Source: Deinococcus marmoris
GTDB taxonomy: Bacteria > Deinococcota > Deinococci > Deinococcales > Deinococcaceae
Assembly (NCBI RefSeq): GCF_001949125.1
Contig: NZ_MSTI01000099.1
Span: forward strand, 1 to 27,797
Reading direction: 5' to 3'
Length of the DNA: 27,797 nt
Positions within the stretch are counted from its first letter, which is position 1, and each line of letters opens with the position of its first letter. The notes under the pieces were generated by a model, which saw nothing but the letters and a program-made list of their open reading frames with translations, was not told where the DNA came from and did not search any database. Position numbers and translations under genes: made by a program. Below are positions 9,157 to 20,902 of the stretch, in pieces.

Positions 9157-11570
9157 TACTCCACCCAGGTCACCGTGATCTCTTCCCAGCGGGCAGGCAG
9201 CGTCAGGCGCAGCACGCCGTCCTCGTAGGAGAAGGAGGCGGCTCCGTGGACCTCGCGGATCGGTTCCAGGCCGATGATGTGCAGAACCTCGCGCTGTTCG
9301 GGCAGGGCGGCCTCGCCCTCGGTCTCGCGGCGGATGCTCAGCGTGCCGCCTTCGCGGTCCCCCACCAGACGGGTAAAGCGGCCCTCGGTAGGACCGTCCC
9401 CGGCGTCCTCGTACAGGTGGCCCACGAAGCCGGTCTCGCCCAGGTGGGCCAGCCAGGTCACGCGCTGCCAGCGGGCCTGCGTGGTGTGGGCGGCGGGTTC
9501 GGTCAGCGGCAGGGCCTCGCCCGCTTTCAGGTACAGCGGCAGCGTGTGCAGTGGCGCGTCGGCGGTCACGTAGGCTGGGCCGTCGTGGATGGCCCCGAAT
9601 TCGGCCAGATTGAACACGGAGGCCCAGCGCCCCGCCGGGAGGTACACCTGCCGTTTGCTGTGGCCCGCCGCCATCACCGGGGCCACCATCAACCCCTGGC
9701 CCAGCAGATATTGACTGTCGGCGCGCAACGCATCCTCGTCGCCCGCGTGGTGCAGCGCCAGCGGGCGCAGGATCGGCAGCCCGGTGCGGCTGGCCCCATA
9801 TGCCAGCGTGTACAGGTGCGGCAGCAGGCGGTAACGCAGTTCCAACGCAGCGTGAATGACACTGGTGTACGGCTCGCCGAAGCGCCACGGTTCCTGGTCC
9901 GCCGTACCCTGAGCCGAGTGGTTGCGCAGGAAGGCGTAGCCCACCGCCGCCTGATACCAGCGGGCCAGCAGTTCCCCGGTGGTATCGCCGCCGAAGCCGC
10001 CCACGTCCGCCGCCGCAAACGGGATTCCGCTCAGGCCCAGCCCACCGATCATCGGCAGGCTGAGGGCCAGATGGGACCACGTCGCGGCGTTGTCCCCGGT
10101 CCACACCGTGGCATGGCGCTGAATCCCCGCGTACCCGGCCCGTGAGATGATCCACGGGCGAATCTGCGGGCTGTACTTGGCATACCCGGCGCGGCTGGCC
10201 TGACTCATGGGGTTGGCGTAGACGTTGTGCATCTCCAGGTGGCTGTGGGCACCGTGCAGGGCGTCGTAGGGCAGCGTCTTGCCTTCCGTTTCCCTGGCTC
10301 CACCTTTGTCGGTCAGGGCCAGCGAGAAGCAGGCGGGTTCATTCATGTCGTTCCACTGGCCCTGGATTCCGGCGTCGGTGAACAGCTTGTGCCGCGCAGC
10401 CCACCACGCCACCACTTCCGGGCGGGTGAAGTCTGGGAACACTGCTGGATCGGGCCAGACCTCTCCTACCAGCACGTCGCCGCGCGCGGTGCGCACCAGG
10501 TAGTCGTTCTTCAGGGCTTCCTCGTAGACGTCGTAGCCCGGCTCGGCCTTGATGCCCGGATCGATGATCGGCACTAGCTTGACGCCTTCCTTGGCGGCCT
10601 CTTTCACGAACGCCTTGAGGTCCGGGAAACCCGCGCGGTTGACCGTCCAGACCTTGAAGGCGTCCATGTACTCGATGTCGATGTACACGCTGTCCAGCGG
10701 CAGATCGCGCTCGCGGTAGCCCTGAATCACGGCCCGTAAGTCGTCCGCCGTGCGGTAGCCCCAGCGGCTCTGCGCGGCCCCCAGCGCCCACAGCGGGGGC
10801 ATCGGGGAATAGCCGGTCAGATCGGCGTAGCGGCGCAGCACGTCTGCCGGGCGCGGTCCGGCCAGCACGTACACGTCCAGCTCTGGCCCTGCCGAGGCGA
10901 AGTCCAGCGCGTTGGGATTGGTGCGCGCCACGTCCGCCGTCATGCGCCACGTCTCGTCCACGAAAATTCCGTGGGCGCGTTCGCCCTGTACCACCGTGGT
11001 AAACGGCACGCTGATGTACAGCGGATCGGTGTCGGCGTGGTGCGGGTAGCAGTCGGTGTTCCAGAACGTGAGGTGCATGCCGCGTTTGTCCAGTGGCCCC
11101 ACGCGCTCGCCGAAGCCCAGGTAGGCCGCGCCGTCGGGGGCATCAATACTCAGGCGGCTGCGGCGCAGGTTGAAGCGCTCGGCGTCTAGCGCGGGGCGGG
11201 CTGTGGGCGCGTCGCCGTTCCAGTCGGGCACGCTGGTCAGTTCGCGTTCCTGCTTGCCGTCCGGGTTTTCCGTGACCCGCCACGCGCCGCTCACGCGGTT
11301 CAGATGCAGGGTCAATCCACCGCCGCCCACGCGCAGGGTTTCGCCGTCCTCCTGCACGCTCAGGCGTTCGGCTTCGGGGAGATCGGGGCGCAGGGCGAAA
11401 CTGCGTTTCTCGCCCAGGCGGGGGAAGCTCAGGCCGTTTGCGCGTGCCTGCGGGGCCAGCCGCACCCGCAGCACCCCCGGCAACGGCGCGCTGACCACCA
11501 GCACGTCTGTTTCGCCCCATACGCGCACCTGCGCGCCGCCGCTTTCCATCACGAACTGGCCTAATCTCAT
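9156..11570 (-). CDS. Alpha-glucosidase, glycoside hydrolase family 31
   Basis: An 804-aa GH31 retaining alpha-glycosidase, likely releasing glucose from alpha-glucosides. The catalytic nucleophile is Asp408 in WNDMNEP. The acid/base is Asp493 in TGDNAATWSHL. Supporting blocks are YIDIEYMDAFKVWTVNRAGFPDLK, VPIIDPGIK, and SGIPFAAADVGGFGGDTTGELLARWYQ, followed by C-terminal beta domains. The length is typical. There is no signal peptide, so it is probably cytoplasmic. The ATG at 11570 has no Shine-Dalgarno, but TACTCT sits 7 nt upstream, arguing for a leaderless start; an ATG seven codons later is a weaker alternative. No sugar transporter or regulator is adjacent. Confidence 0.95.
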   Translation of the reverse strand: MRLGQFVMESGGAQVRVWGETDVLVVSAPLPGVLRVRLAPQARANGLSFPRLGEKRSFALRPDLPEAERLSVQEDGETLRVGGGGLTLHLNRVSGAWRVTENPDGKQERELTSVPDWNGDAPTARPALDAERFNLRRSRLSIDAPDGAAYLGFGERVGPLDKRGMHLTFWNTDCYPHHADTDPLYISVPFTTVVQGERAHGIFVDETWRMTADVARTNPNALDFASAGPELDVYVLAGPRPADVLRRYADLTGYSPMPPLWALGAAQSRWGYRTADDLRAVIQGYRERDLPLDSVYIDIEYMDAFKVWTVNRAGFPDLKAFVKEAAKEGVKLVPIIDPGIKAEPGYDVYEEALKNDYLVRTARGDVLVGEVWPDPAVFPDFTRPEVVAWWAARHKLFTDAGIQGQWNDMNEPACFSLALTDKGGARETEGKTLPYDALHGAHSHLEMHNVYANPMSQASRAGYAKYSPQIRPWIISRAGYAGIQRHATVWTGDNAATWSHLALSLPMIGGLGLSGIPFAAADVGGFGGDTTGELLARWYQAAVGYAFLRNHSAQGTADQEPWRFGEPYTSVIHAALELRYRLLPHLYTLAYGASRTGLPILRPLALHHAGDEDALRADSQYLLGQGLMVAPVMAAGHSKRQVYLPAGRWASVFNLAEFGAIHDGPAYVTADAPLHTLPLYLKAGEALPLTEPAAHTTQARWQRVTWLAHLGETGFVGHLYEDAGDGPTEGRFTRLVGDREGGTLSIRRETEGEAALPEQREVLHIIGLEPIREVHGAASFSYEDGVLRLTLPARWEEITVTWVE

Positions 11571-11577
11571 TGTTCAC

Positions 11578-11583
11578 AGAGTA
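11578..11583 (-). promoter_or_regulatory. -10 box of a leaderless promoter (GH31 gene)
   Basis: TACTCT on the - strand, 7 nt before the ATG of the alpha-glucosidase gene, with no Shine-Dalgarno between. Confidence 0.5.
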
Positions 11584-11639
11584 GCGTTTTGGTGCAGGCT
11601 GAGCGACTTGAATCAATGCAGAATTGGTTTTTTGGGTGG

Positions 11640-11790
11640 CCGCCACGGCTTAACCCCTCCGCCCCTTCGGGGCACCTCCCCTTAGAAGGGAGGCGAGAGT
11701 CGTGGAATTGCTGTGTCAGTCGCGCACTTTTGGCTCCCCTTGAGGGAAGCAGACTGGCTGGCACAGCTCCGTAGGAGAGGGATGCGCCTT
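11640..11790. repeat. Hairpin-rich intergenic repeat-like region
   Basis: This stretch between two divergent genes contains several short stem-loops: GCCCCTTCGGGGC, CTCCCCTTAGAAGGGAG and CTCCCCTTGAGGGA. Its C-rich/G-rich texture is like that at the start of ccmH. No convincing gene is encoded. It looks like a small dispersed repeat inserted between the two promoters, but no second full copy is present in the window. Confidence 0.4.
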
Positions 11791-11846
11791 CCAACTGGCC
11801 GCACACTCATCCCCCACACCTGACTTTCCGTGCCTGGGCCGGGTGC

Positions 11847-11852
11847 TAGCCT
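11847..11852 (+). promoter_or_regulatory. -10 box of a leaderless promoter (MBL gene)
   Basis: TAGCCT, 7 nt before the ATG at 11860; no Shine-Dalgarno. A CTGACT at 11820 is -35-like but 21 bp away, too far to be convincing. Confidence 0.5.
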
Positions 11853-11859
11853 GCCGGGC

Positions 11860-12858
<999 letters not shown>

Positions 12859-12974
12859 GAAGAGGCAGGGCAGGGGCCTGAGTCTCCCACCCGTTCAGAC
12901 CTGCACTCATGCCCGATCTGACGCCTGGGCCGTCCAAAGAGCGCTTTCTTCCGGTTGCGCCCGCAGCCAGCCTC

Positions 12975-12980
12975 TATACT
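12975..12980 (+). promoter_or_regulatory. -10 box of a leaderless promoter (YbjN-like gene)
   Basis: TATACT, close to consensus, lies 7 nt before the ATG at 12988 with no Shine-Dalgarno between. The preceding TTGCGC is only 14 bp upstream, too close for a standard -35. Confidence 0.6.
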
Positions 12981-12987
12981 CCCCGGC

Positions 12988-13455
12988 ATGACGGCCCCCC
13001 AGTCCGAATTGCAGCGGATCGTGTCTGCGCTGCAAGCCAGCGGTTTGACCGTTGAATCCGTGGAAGACGGCGCGATGATCCAGCACGGCGAGTCCCGCGT
13101 GGCCCTGTTCGCCGACGCGGACCATCAGGGCGGCGTGATCGTCAGATTCCACCTGGACCTCGATCTGTATGTGGAGGAAGACAGCCTGCCCGAGATCCTG
13201 ATGGGCATGAACCTGCTCAACCAGGGTCTGGACTACGGCATCCTGAATCTGGACCCGGTGGAACCCGACGAGGACGAGGAACCGGACGAGGACGCGCCGC
13301 TGGCCTTTGCCGTGCTGGGCCGCAGCGTCCTGTGGCTGCCCGATCTGGGCGTGGCCGAACTGGACCGCCTGCGCGAACATCTGCGCCGCTTCGAGGCGGA
13401 AGTAACCGACGCGATGGAGCGCACCCTGCACGGCAGCAAGGGCCTGAGCGCGTAG
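12988..13455 (+). CDS. Acidic protein, possibly YbjN-like
   Basis: A 155-aa soluble protein with a short helix, then alternating strands ([39 protein letters not shown]), a helix around [21 protein letters not shown], a highly acidic loop ([11 protein letters not shown]), and a C-terminal helix [23 protein letters not shown]. This order is like YbjN/T3SS-chaperone-like folds, which act as small regulators or chaperones; the assignment is from overall pattern only. The start is fixed by TATACT 7 nt upstream; no Shine-Dalgarno. A bidirectional terminator follows. Confidence 0.7.
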   Translation: MTAPQSELQRIVSALQASGLTVESVEDGAMIQHGESRVALFADADHQGGVIVRFHLDLDLYVEEDSLPEILMGMNLLNQGLDYGILNLDPVEPDEDEEPDEDAPLAFAVLGRSVLWLPDLGVAELDRLREHLRRFEAEVTDAMERTLHGSKGLSA

Positions 13456-13474
13456 GCGTTGGCGTTTCTGGCAG

Positions 13475-13521
13475 AACAAAAAAGAGGCCGGAGCATTCAC
13501 GCCCCGGCCTCTTTTTTTGTT
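13475..13521. terminator. Bidirectional intrinsic terminator
   Basis: Stem GAGGCCGG (13484-13491) pairs with CCGGCCTC (13504-13511). It is flanked by an A-run on the left and a run of seven T on the right, so it terminates both the + strand YbjN-like gene and the - strand SRPBCC gene. Confidence 0.9.
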
Positions 13522-13531
13522 CAAGTCCCGC

Positions 13532-14179
13532 TCAGTTCTTGTCGCTGCCCTCGAAGGTGGCCTTGAACTTCTGGAGGTCCTCGGCGATCTGCTGGCTGGG
13601 TTCCTCGCCGAACAGCTTGGCGACGGCTGCGCCCAGCGGGCCTGCCGGGGGACGGTAGCTGAGGGCCACATGCACGCGGGTTCCGCCGTTGGGCAGTTCC
13701 TCGAATTGCACGCTGCCCGCGTTGTCCACGGTTGCGCCGGGTAAGGAGTGCCAGCCGATGCGCTGGCCGGGCTTGTCGTTGACGATCTCGGCTTCCCACT
13801 CGACATGCGTGCCCAGCGGGGCCTTGGCGACCCAGCGGCTGCGCTTGTCGTCCAGCTCGGTCACGCTTTCCAGATGGCTCATGATCTTGGGCAGGTTTTC
13901 CAGCTTGCGCCAGTAGTCGTAGACCGCCTGGGTGGGCTTGTCGATGACCACGCTGTGTTCCACGAAAATGGGCTTGGAGGTGGTTGCGCCGCCCCCGCCC
14001 ACCGCCGCCATCACCGGGTCGTTGCCCGTGGCCGCGCGGTAGGCCAGATATCCGCCCACTGCCGCCATTCCCAGGCCCAGCACGCCGCGCTTGCGCAGGC
14101 CCATCAGCAGCAAAGCGCCGCCCGCTGCCCCGCTGATCATGCGGGTCTGGTCCATTCCACTGTTTTCTGTTTTCGTCAT
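13532..14179 (-). CDS. SRPBCC (polyketide cyclase/dehydrase-like) protein
   Basis: A 215-aa protein. The N-terminal third (about 12-50, [18 protein letters not shown] and [19 protein letters not shown]) is hydrophobic and glycine-rich, resembling a membrane hairpin. The C-terminal part (about 70-210) is a START/SRPBCC ligand-binding domain: [77 protein letters not shown]. Such proteins are annotated as cyclase/dehydrase or membrane-associated SRPBCC proteins; ligand unknown. The start has a clear ACGGAGGATC site. Confidence 0.88.
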   Translation of the reverse strand: MTKTENSGMDQTRMISGAAGGALLLMGLRKRGVLGLGMAAVGGYLAYRAATGNDPVMAAVGGGGATTSKPIFVEHSVVIDKPTQAVYDYWRKLENLPKIMSHLESVTELDDKRSRWVAKAPLGTHVEWEAEIVNDKPGQRIGWHSLPGATVDNAGSVQFEELPNGGTRVHVALSYRPPAGPLGAAVAKLFGEEPSQQIAEDLQKFKATFEGSDKN

Positions 14180-14287
14180 GGTTGATCCTCCGTTAACCGG
14201 CAGTCTAAGGGCTGGGCGTGGGGGGGCGGTGAAAGGTAAACCAAACCAGAATATGCGCGGGGGTGGCTGCCTGCCGCCGCCCCGGAT

Positions 14288-14512
14288 TCAGGACTCAGGT
14301 TCGGGTGCGGGCGTGCCCTGTTGCTCGTGCTGCTCCTCGATCTCGGCGGTGGCGGCCTGATCTGCGGCGGTGGCCGGGCCGCCCTGCAAGGCGGGATCGA
14401 GGTTGGTGTTGGCCCCGTAGGTGCTGGCCGCGCCGCCCTCGTGGGTGTCCATGTCAATGGGTGTGCTGGCGGTTTCCGGGGTGCTGGACGTGGTGGGTTT
14501 TCCCTCTCCCAT
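14288..14512 (-). CDS. Small acidic, disordered protein
   Basis: A 74-aa protein whose ATG is preceded by AGGAGGGA, a near-perfect Shine-Dalgarno, which is the main evidence that the gene is real. Composition is low-complexity: rich in T, S, E, A, P and G, with segments such as TTSSTPETASTP and EIEEQHEQQGTPAPEPES. There are no aromatic residues besides one Tyr, and no hydrophobic core, signal or membrane segment, so it is probably intrinsically disordered. It lies upstream of and in the same direction as the SRPBCC gene, separated by 108 bp with its own Shine-Dalgarno. Function unknown; a stress-related hydrophilin-like role would be speculation. Confidence 0.65.
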   Translation of the reverse strand: MGEGKPTTSSTPETASTPIDMDTHEGGAASTYGANTNLDPALQGGPATAADQAATAEIEEQHEQQGTPAPEPES

Positions 14513-14716
14513 AGCTGTATCCCTCCTGAAGTGCCGATTTGAAGGTGCCGATTCAAAGGTAAGCGGATTAAAAACTGCGTTAAGGGCATCTTTCCGCACC
14601 GGGCCGGGGATGGGGTGTGTGGCCCTTGGTCTGGGGTTGATCTGGGCGGCGGCAGAGTGGAGACGTGGCGGCGAAAAAGAGAGGCACACACCCCCCCTGC
14701 CCCCTGCCGCATGCTT

Positions 14717-14722
14717 TACCCT
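14717..14722 (+). promoter_or_regulatory. -10 box of a leaderless promoter (EamA gene)
   Basis: TACCCT, 9 nt before the ATG at 14732; no Shine-Dalgarno. Slightly further from the start than in the other leaderless genes. Confidence 0.4.
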
Positions 14723-14731
14723 GGCAGGCGT

Positions 14732-15654
<923 letters not shown>

Positions 15655-15658
<4 letters not shown>

Positions 15659-17157
15659 GCGCCCCTGCCACCGAACTGCTGCCCGCCCCACCCGCCGACG
15701 CGCCGATTGTGCTGGAGAACGTGAGCGTGCGGCTGGGCAGCGAACTGATCCTGAACGGCGTGAATCTGGACGTGCGCCGGGGCGAGTTCCTGGCGCTGAT
15801 CGGCCCCAGTGGCGGTGGCAAAAGCACCATCCTGCGCGTGATCGCTGGTCTGCTGAAACCGCAGTCCGGCGTGGTGCGGGTGGAGTCGGCCCCGGCGCTG
15901 GTGTTTCAGGATTACCGCCTGTTGCCGTGGCGCACAGCGCTGCGGAACGTGGCCCTGCCCGCCGATCTGGGGGCCGGTGGCGGGTTGCCCCCCAAAGAGG
16001 CATTGCATCTGGTGGGCATGGACGCCTACGCGGGTTACTTCCCGGCGCACCTTTCGGGTGGGATGCGGGCGCGGGTGGCGCTGGCCCGCGCACTGGCCCA
16101 GAGCGGCGACGTGCTGCTGCTGGACGAGCCGTTCGCCGCTCTAGACGCCCTGGTCCGCGAACGCTTCAACGACGAACTGCGCCACCTGCACGAGAAGACC
16201 GGGCGCACCACCGTCCTCGTGACCCATTCCATCCGCGAGGCGGTGTGGCTGGCAGACCGGGTGGCCGTGCTGCGCGACGGCAAGATCGTGGAGATTCTGG
16301 ACACGCGCGGCGAGGGCCGGGTCAGCGCCTACACCGACGGCCTGGAAGCGCACCTGCGCGGCGTGCTGGGCACGGGGGACAGCACCCGCCTGCGAACCCC
16401 CGTCCGCGAACGCCTCAGCCTGTCGGGGCTGCTGCCGCTGGCCGCGATTGCGCTGGGGCTGCTGGGCTGGCAACTGGCGGCCACACGCCTGAATCAGCCG
16501 TTCCTGCTGCCCACACCCGCCGCCGTATGGCGCGAATTGACGGGCACTTTCCCCGAACTGGCCGCCGCCTTCTGGGTCACAGCCCGCACCGCGCTGGCCG
16601 GACTGTTCATCGGCGGTCTGGTGGGCGTGCTGATCGGCTATCCGCTGGCAAAATTTCGCCCGCTGGAACGCTTCTTCAGTCCGTTTATCATTGCGGCGCA
16701 GAGTACGCCCATCGTGATCCTCGCGCCGCTGCTGGTGTCGTGGCTGGGCTTCGGCTTCTTTCCCGCCGTGGTGGTGTCGGCCCTGAGTGCTTTGTACCCG
16801 ATCATGATCGCCACCCTGGTCGGCGTGCGCGAGGTGGACCGCACCTTCTACGAACTGTTCAGAAGCCTGCGGGCCACGCCGCTGCAACGGCTGACGCGGC
16901 TGGAATTGCCGGGAGCGCTCCCCGTAATGCTGGGCGGACTCCGGCTGGCCGCCAGCCTCGCCCTGATCGGCGCGGTGGTCTGGGAATTCGTGGACGCCAA
17001 CCAGAAGGGGCTGGGGCTGGCCGTGCAGGTGGCCGGAACGTACCAGAACAAGGCCGCGCAATTTGCCGCGATTGCCCTGCTGATCCTGTTCGGCGTGCTG
17101 ATCTATACCGTGATTACCGGGCTGGAACGCGGCGTGATGCGTCGGCGGGGGCGCTGA
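15655..17157 (+). CDS. Fused ABC transporter ATPase-permease, NitT/TauT type
   Basis: A 500-aa single chain that joins two usually separate subunits. Residues about 15-240 are an ABC ATPase: Walker [11 protein letters not shown]-loop [10 protein letters not shown], signature LSGGMRARV, Walker [13 protein letters not shown], and switch VTHSIREAV. Residues about 255-500 are a SsuC/TauC/ThiX-like permease: [30 protein letters not shown] and the EAA-type loop [27 protein letters not shown]. Related systems import nitrate, sulfonates, taurine or thiamine precursors with a periplasmic binding protein. No binding-protein gene is adjacent, so the substrate is open. The ORF is continuous, with no sign of a frameshift. 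Confidence 0.93.
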
Positions 17158-17273
17158 GAGGGAGATTGGCCTGAACCCCAAATGCTCCTCAGTGCATCCC
17201 GTATGCTGATTTTCAGTCTTCCTGAATCAAATCCACTCACTCTTTCCAGTACGGCCAAAAGTGCGAGGTCAAT

Positions 17274-18005
17274 ATGCCCCCTGTCGCCTACCCACTCTCT
17301 CCTGACGAGGCTGCCTATTTTCTCAGCTTGTTTCGCCGCGCGCGATATCAAGTTCTCGATGACGCCGAGGACTTCCGCTCGGTATGTTTTGCCTTAGAAG
17401 AATTAGGCTGCCGACTAAAAGGAAAAAATTTACGGAGCCTGTCCAAATATAAAGAGGTTCTAACTAGAATCATTTGCACCAAGTCAAAAAATGAGTTTTC
17501 AGTATTTTTTGAAATGGTGAAAATTGCTAGAAATGAAGCATCACATAGAGGAGTTTTCGCAAGAAATTTAGCAAGTAAGTCGCTAAAAATTTGTATTTTT
17601 ATCGAAAAGGAGCTGTTAGAGATGACTACGAGTGTAAGACATCTGATGTCTGAGAACGTCATTTTCATTGAGCCATTTTTTAGATTATCTAAAGTTAGAG
17701 AAATTATGCTCGAAAATTCTTTTTCGTATTTACCAATTATTTTAAATGGGCAGTATTATTTCATCAGTGATTTCAATATTGCTAAAATTTGGCATGAAAA
17801 TAAAAATAGCGATGCAATCCGATATAACACTGAGATAAAATCCTGTGTTTCAGAGAGCGATCTCTTATCTGCGGATGAGTTACTAAGTAACGATAAGATA
17901 GACGAAGCATTTAAGAAAATCAGAGATAGACCAGCACTGGTGTTTAACGGAACACATAAAAACAGGTCTCTGGTGGGAATACTTGCACCGTTCGACCTTC
18001 TTTAA
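17274..18005 (+). CDS. HEPN-like domain fused to CBS pair, AT-rich acquired gene
   Basis: A 243-aa protein encoded mostly by AT-rich DNA (about one third GC by eye from 17390 on) in a GC-rich window, a strong sign of transfer. The N-terminal half (about 8-118) is all helical and contains [18 protein letters not shown]86-N87-x3-H91 matches the Rx4-6H motif of HEPN ribonucleases. The C-terminal half reads as a degenerate CBS pair: [24 protein letters not shown] with [23 protein letters not shown] (about 123-175), then [23 protein letters not shown] (about 221-243). CBS pairs bind adenosyl nucleotides, so nucleotide-gated RNA cleavage is a plausible inference. The start has GAGG 6 nt upstream. 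The first 40 codons are more GC-rich than the rest. paaZ follows after 10 bp. Confidence 0.72.
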   Translation: MPPVAYPLSPDEAAYFLSLFRRARYQVLDDAEDFRSVCFALEELGCRLKGKNLRSLSKYKEVLTRIICTKSKNEFSVFFEMVKIARNEASHRGVFARNLASKSLKICIFIEKELLEMTTSVRHLMSENVIFIEPFFRLSKVREIMLENSFSYLPIILNGQYYFISDFNIAKIWHENKNSDAIRYNTEIKSCVSESDLLSADELLSNDKIDEAFKKIRDRPALVFNGTHKNRSLVGILAPFDLL

Positions 18006-18015
18006 AGGAGTCCCC

Positions 18016-20124
<2,109 letters not shown>

Positions 20125-20175
20125 TCCCGAAATGTTGTCTCTGAAGTAGTAGCAAGCCGATTCGATTCTGCTTGC

Positions 20176-20181
20176 TACGCT
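20176..20181 (+). promoter_or_regulatory. -10 box of a leaderless promoter (VOC gene)
   Basis: TACGCT, 7 nt before the ATG at 20189, no Shine-Dalgarno between. The surrounding 40 bp are AT-richer than average. Confidence 0.55.
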
Positions 20182-20188
20182 TTCTTAT

Positions 20189-20578
20189 ATGGCAACCCTG
20201 ATTACCGGATTCGATCACTATCAAGTCGAAGCCCCCGCCGGATGCGAGGCTGCCGCCCGCGCCTTTTACGGCGGCTTTCTGGGATTGCCAGAGCTGCGGA
20301 AACCCGCTGCCTTCCTCAACAACGGCGGCGTGTGGTTTGCCCTGCCTGACGGGCGGCAGCTTCATGTGGGCGTCGCCCCTGACTTCGTGCCGCGCGAGAA
20401 GGGGCATCCGGCGCTGCGTTGCGACGATATTGTCGCGTTCGGGGCGCACTGCGACGCGCACGGCGTTTCCTATGTCTCCGATGCGGAGGCGGGCATTCCG
20501 CGTGTGTTCCTCAAAGACATCTTCGGCAACCGGCTGGAAGTCGTCGAGGGTTCGCACCCCAGCGTTCTGCTGGAATGA
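20189..20578 (+). CDS. VOC/glyoxalase family protein
   Basis: A 129-aa vicinal oxygen chelate protein with two beta-alpha-beta-beta-beta modules. They are FDHYQVEAPAGCEAAARAFYGGFLGLPEL...VWFALPDGRQLHVGV and GHPALRCDDIVAFGAHCDAHGVSYVSD...RVFLKDIFGNRLEVVEG. Likely metal ligands are His9, the histidine in QLHVGV or GHPALRC, and the Glu in NRLEVVEG. These proteins range from glyoxalases to dioxygenases and antibiotic-binding proteins, so the reaction is open. A TACGCT box lies 7 nt before the ATG. Its stop overlaps the start of the next small gene. Confidence 0.88.
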   Translation: MATLITGFDHYQVEAPAGCEAAARAFYGGFLGLPELRKPAAFLNNGGVWFALPDGRQLHVGVAPDFVPREKGHPALRCDDIVAFGAHCDAHGVSYVSDAEAGIPRVFLKDIFGNRLEVVEGSHPSVLLE

Positions 20579-20796
20579 CGGAGGACGCGCGGGGAGAGCT
20601 GCTGGACGGGCGTTTCGATTACCGGGCGCTGAAGGACGGGCGGGTGATCGTGTCCCATTACGGGCGACCTGTGACGACCCTGGCGGGCAAGGATGCCGAG
20701 CGGTTCTTGAAGCGTGCCGGGGGTCTGGAAGACCACGCCGCGCAACTGCTGATGGCGCGCGTGACCGGGAATTTCAAGCGGGGCAACGAGCGCTGA
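20575..20796 (+). CDS. Small conserved hypothetical protein
   Basis: A 73-aa protein whose ATG overlaps the VOC stop (ATGA); a frame extending further upstream is only a shadow of the VOC gene. Visible blocks are DGRFDYRALKDGRVIVSHYGRPVTTLAG, which reads as two or three beta strands, followed by helices DAERFLKRAGGLEDHAAQLLMARVTGNFKRGNER. The pattern KDGRVxISxxGRxVTTLxGxxAxKFL recurs in small uncharacterised bacterial proteins that I recall but cannot assign a function. Translational coupling suggests shared expression with the VOC protein. Confidence 0.75.
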   Translation: MTEDARGELLDGRFDYRALKDGRVIVSHYGRPVTTLAGKDAERFLKRAGGLEDHAAQLLMARVTGNFKRGNER

Positions 20797-20889
20797 GAGG
20801 GGGGCCGTGCAGGCTGTCCCCATCACGCTTGCGCTCTTTTCTGGCGGCGTCCGAATCTCCCGGCGCGCTGTCCTGCCTGCCGTTTCGCC

Positions 20890-20895
20890 TATTCT
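20890..20895 (+). promoter_or_regulatory. -10 box of a leaderless promoter (DUF937 gene)
   Basis: TATTCT, 7 nt before the ATG at 20903, no Shine-Dalgarno. Confidence 0.55.
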
Positions 20896-20902
20896 GTGAG
20901 AA

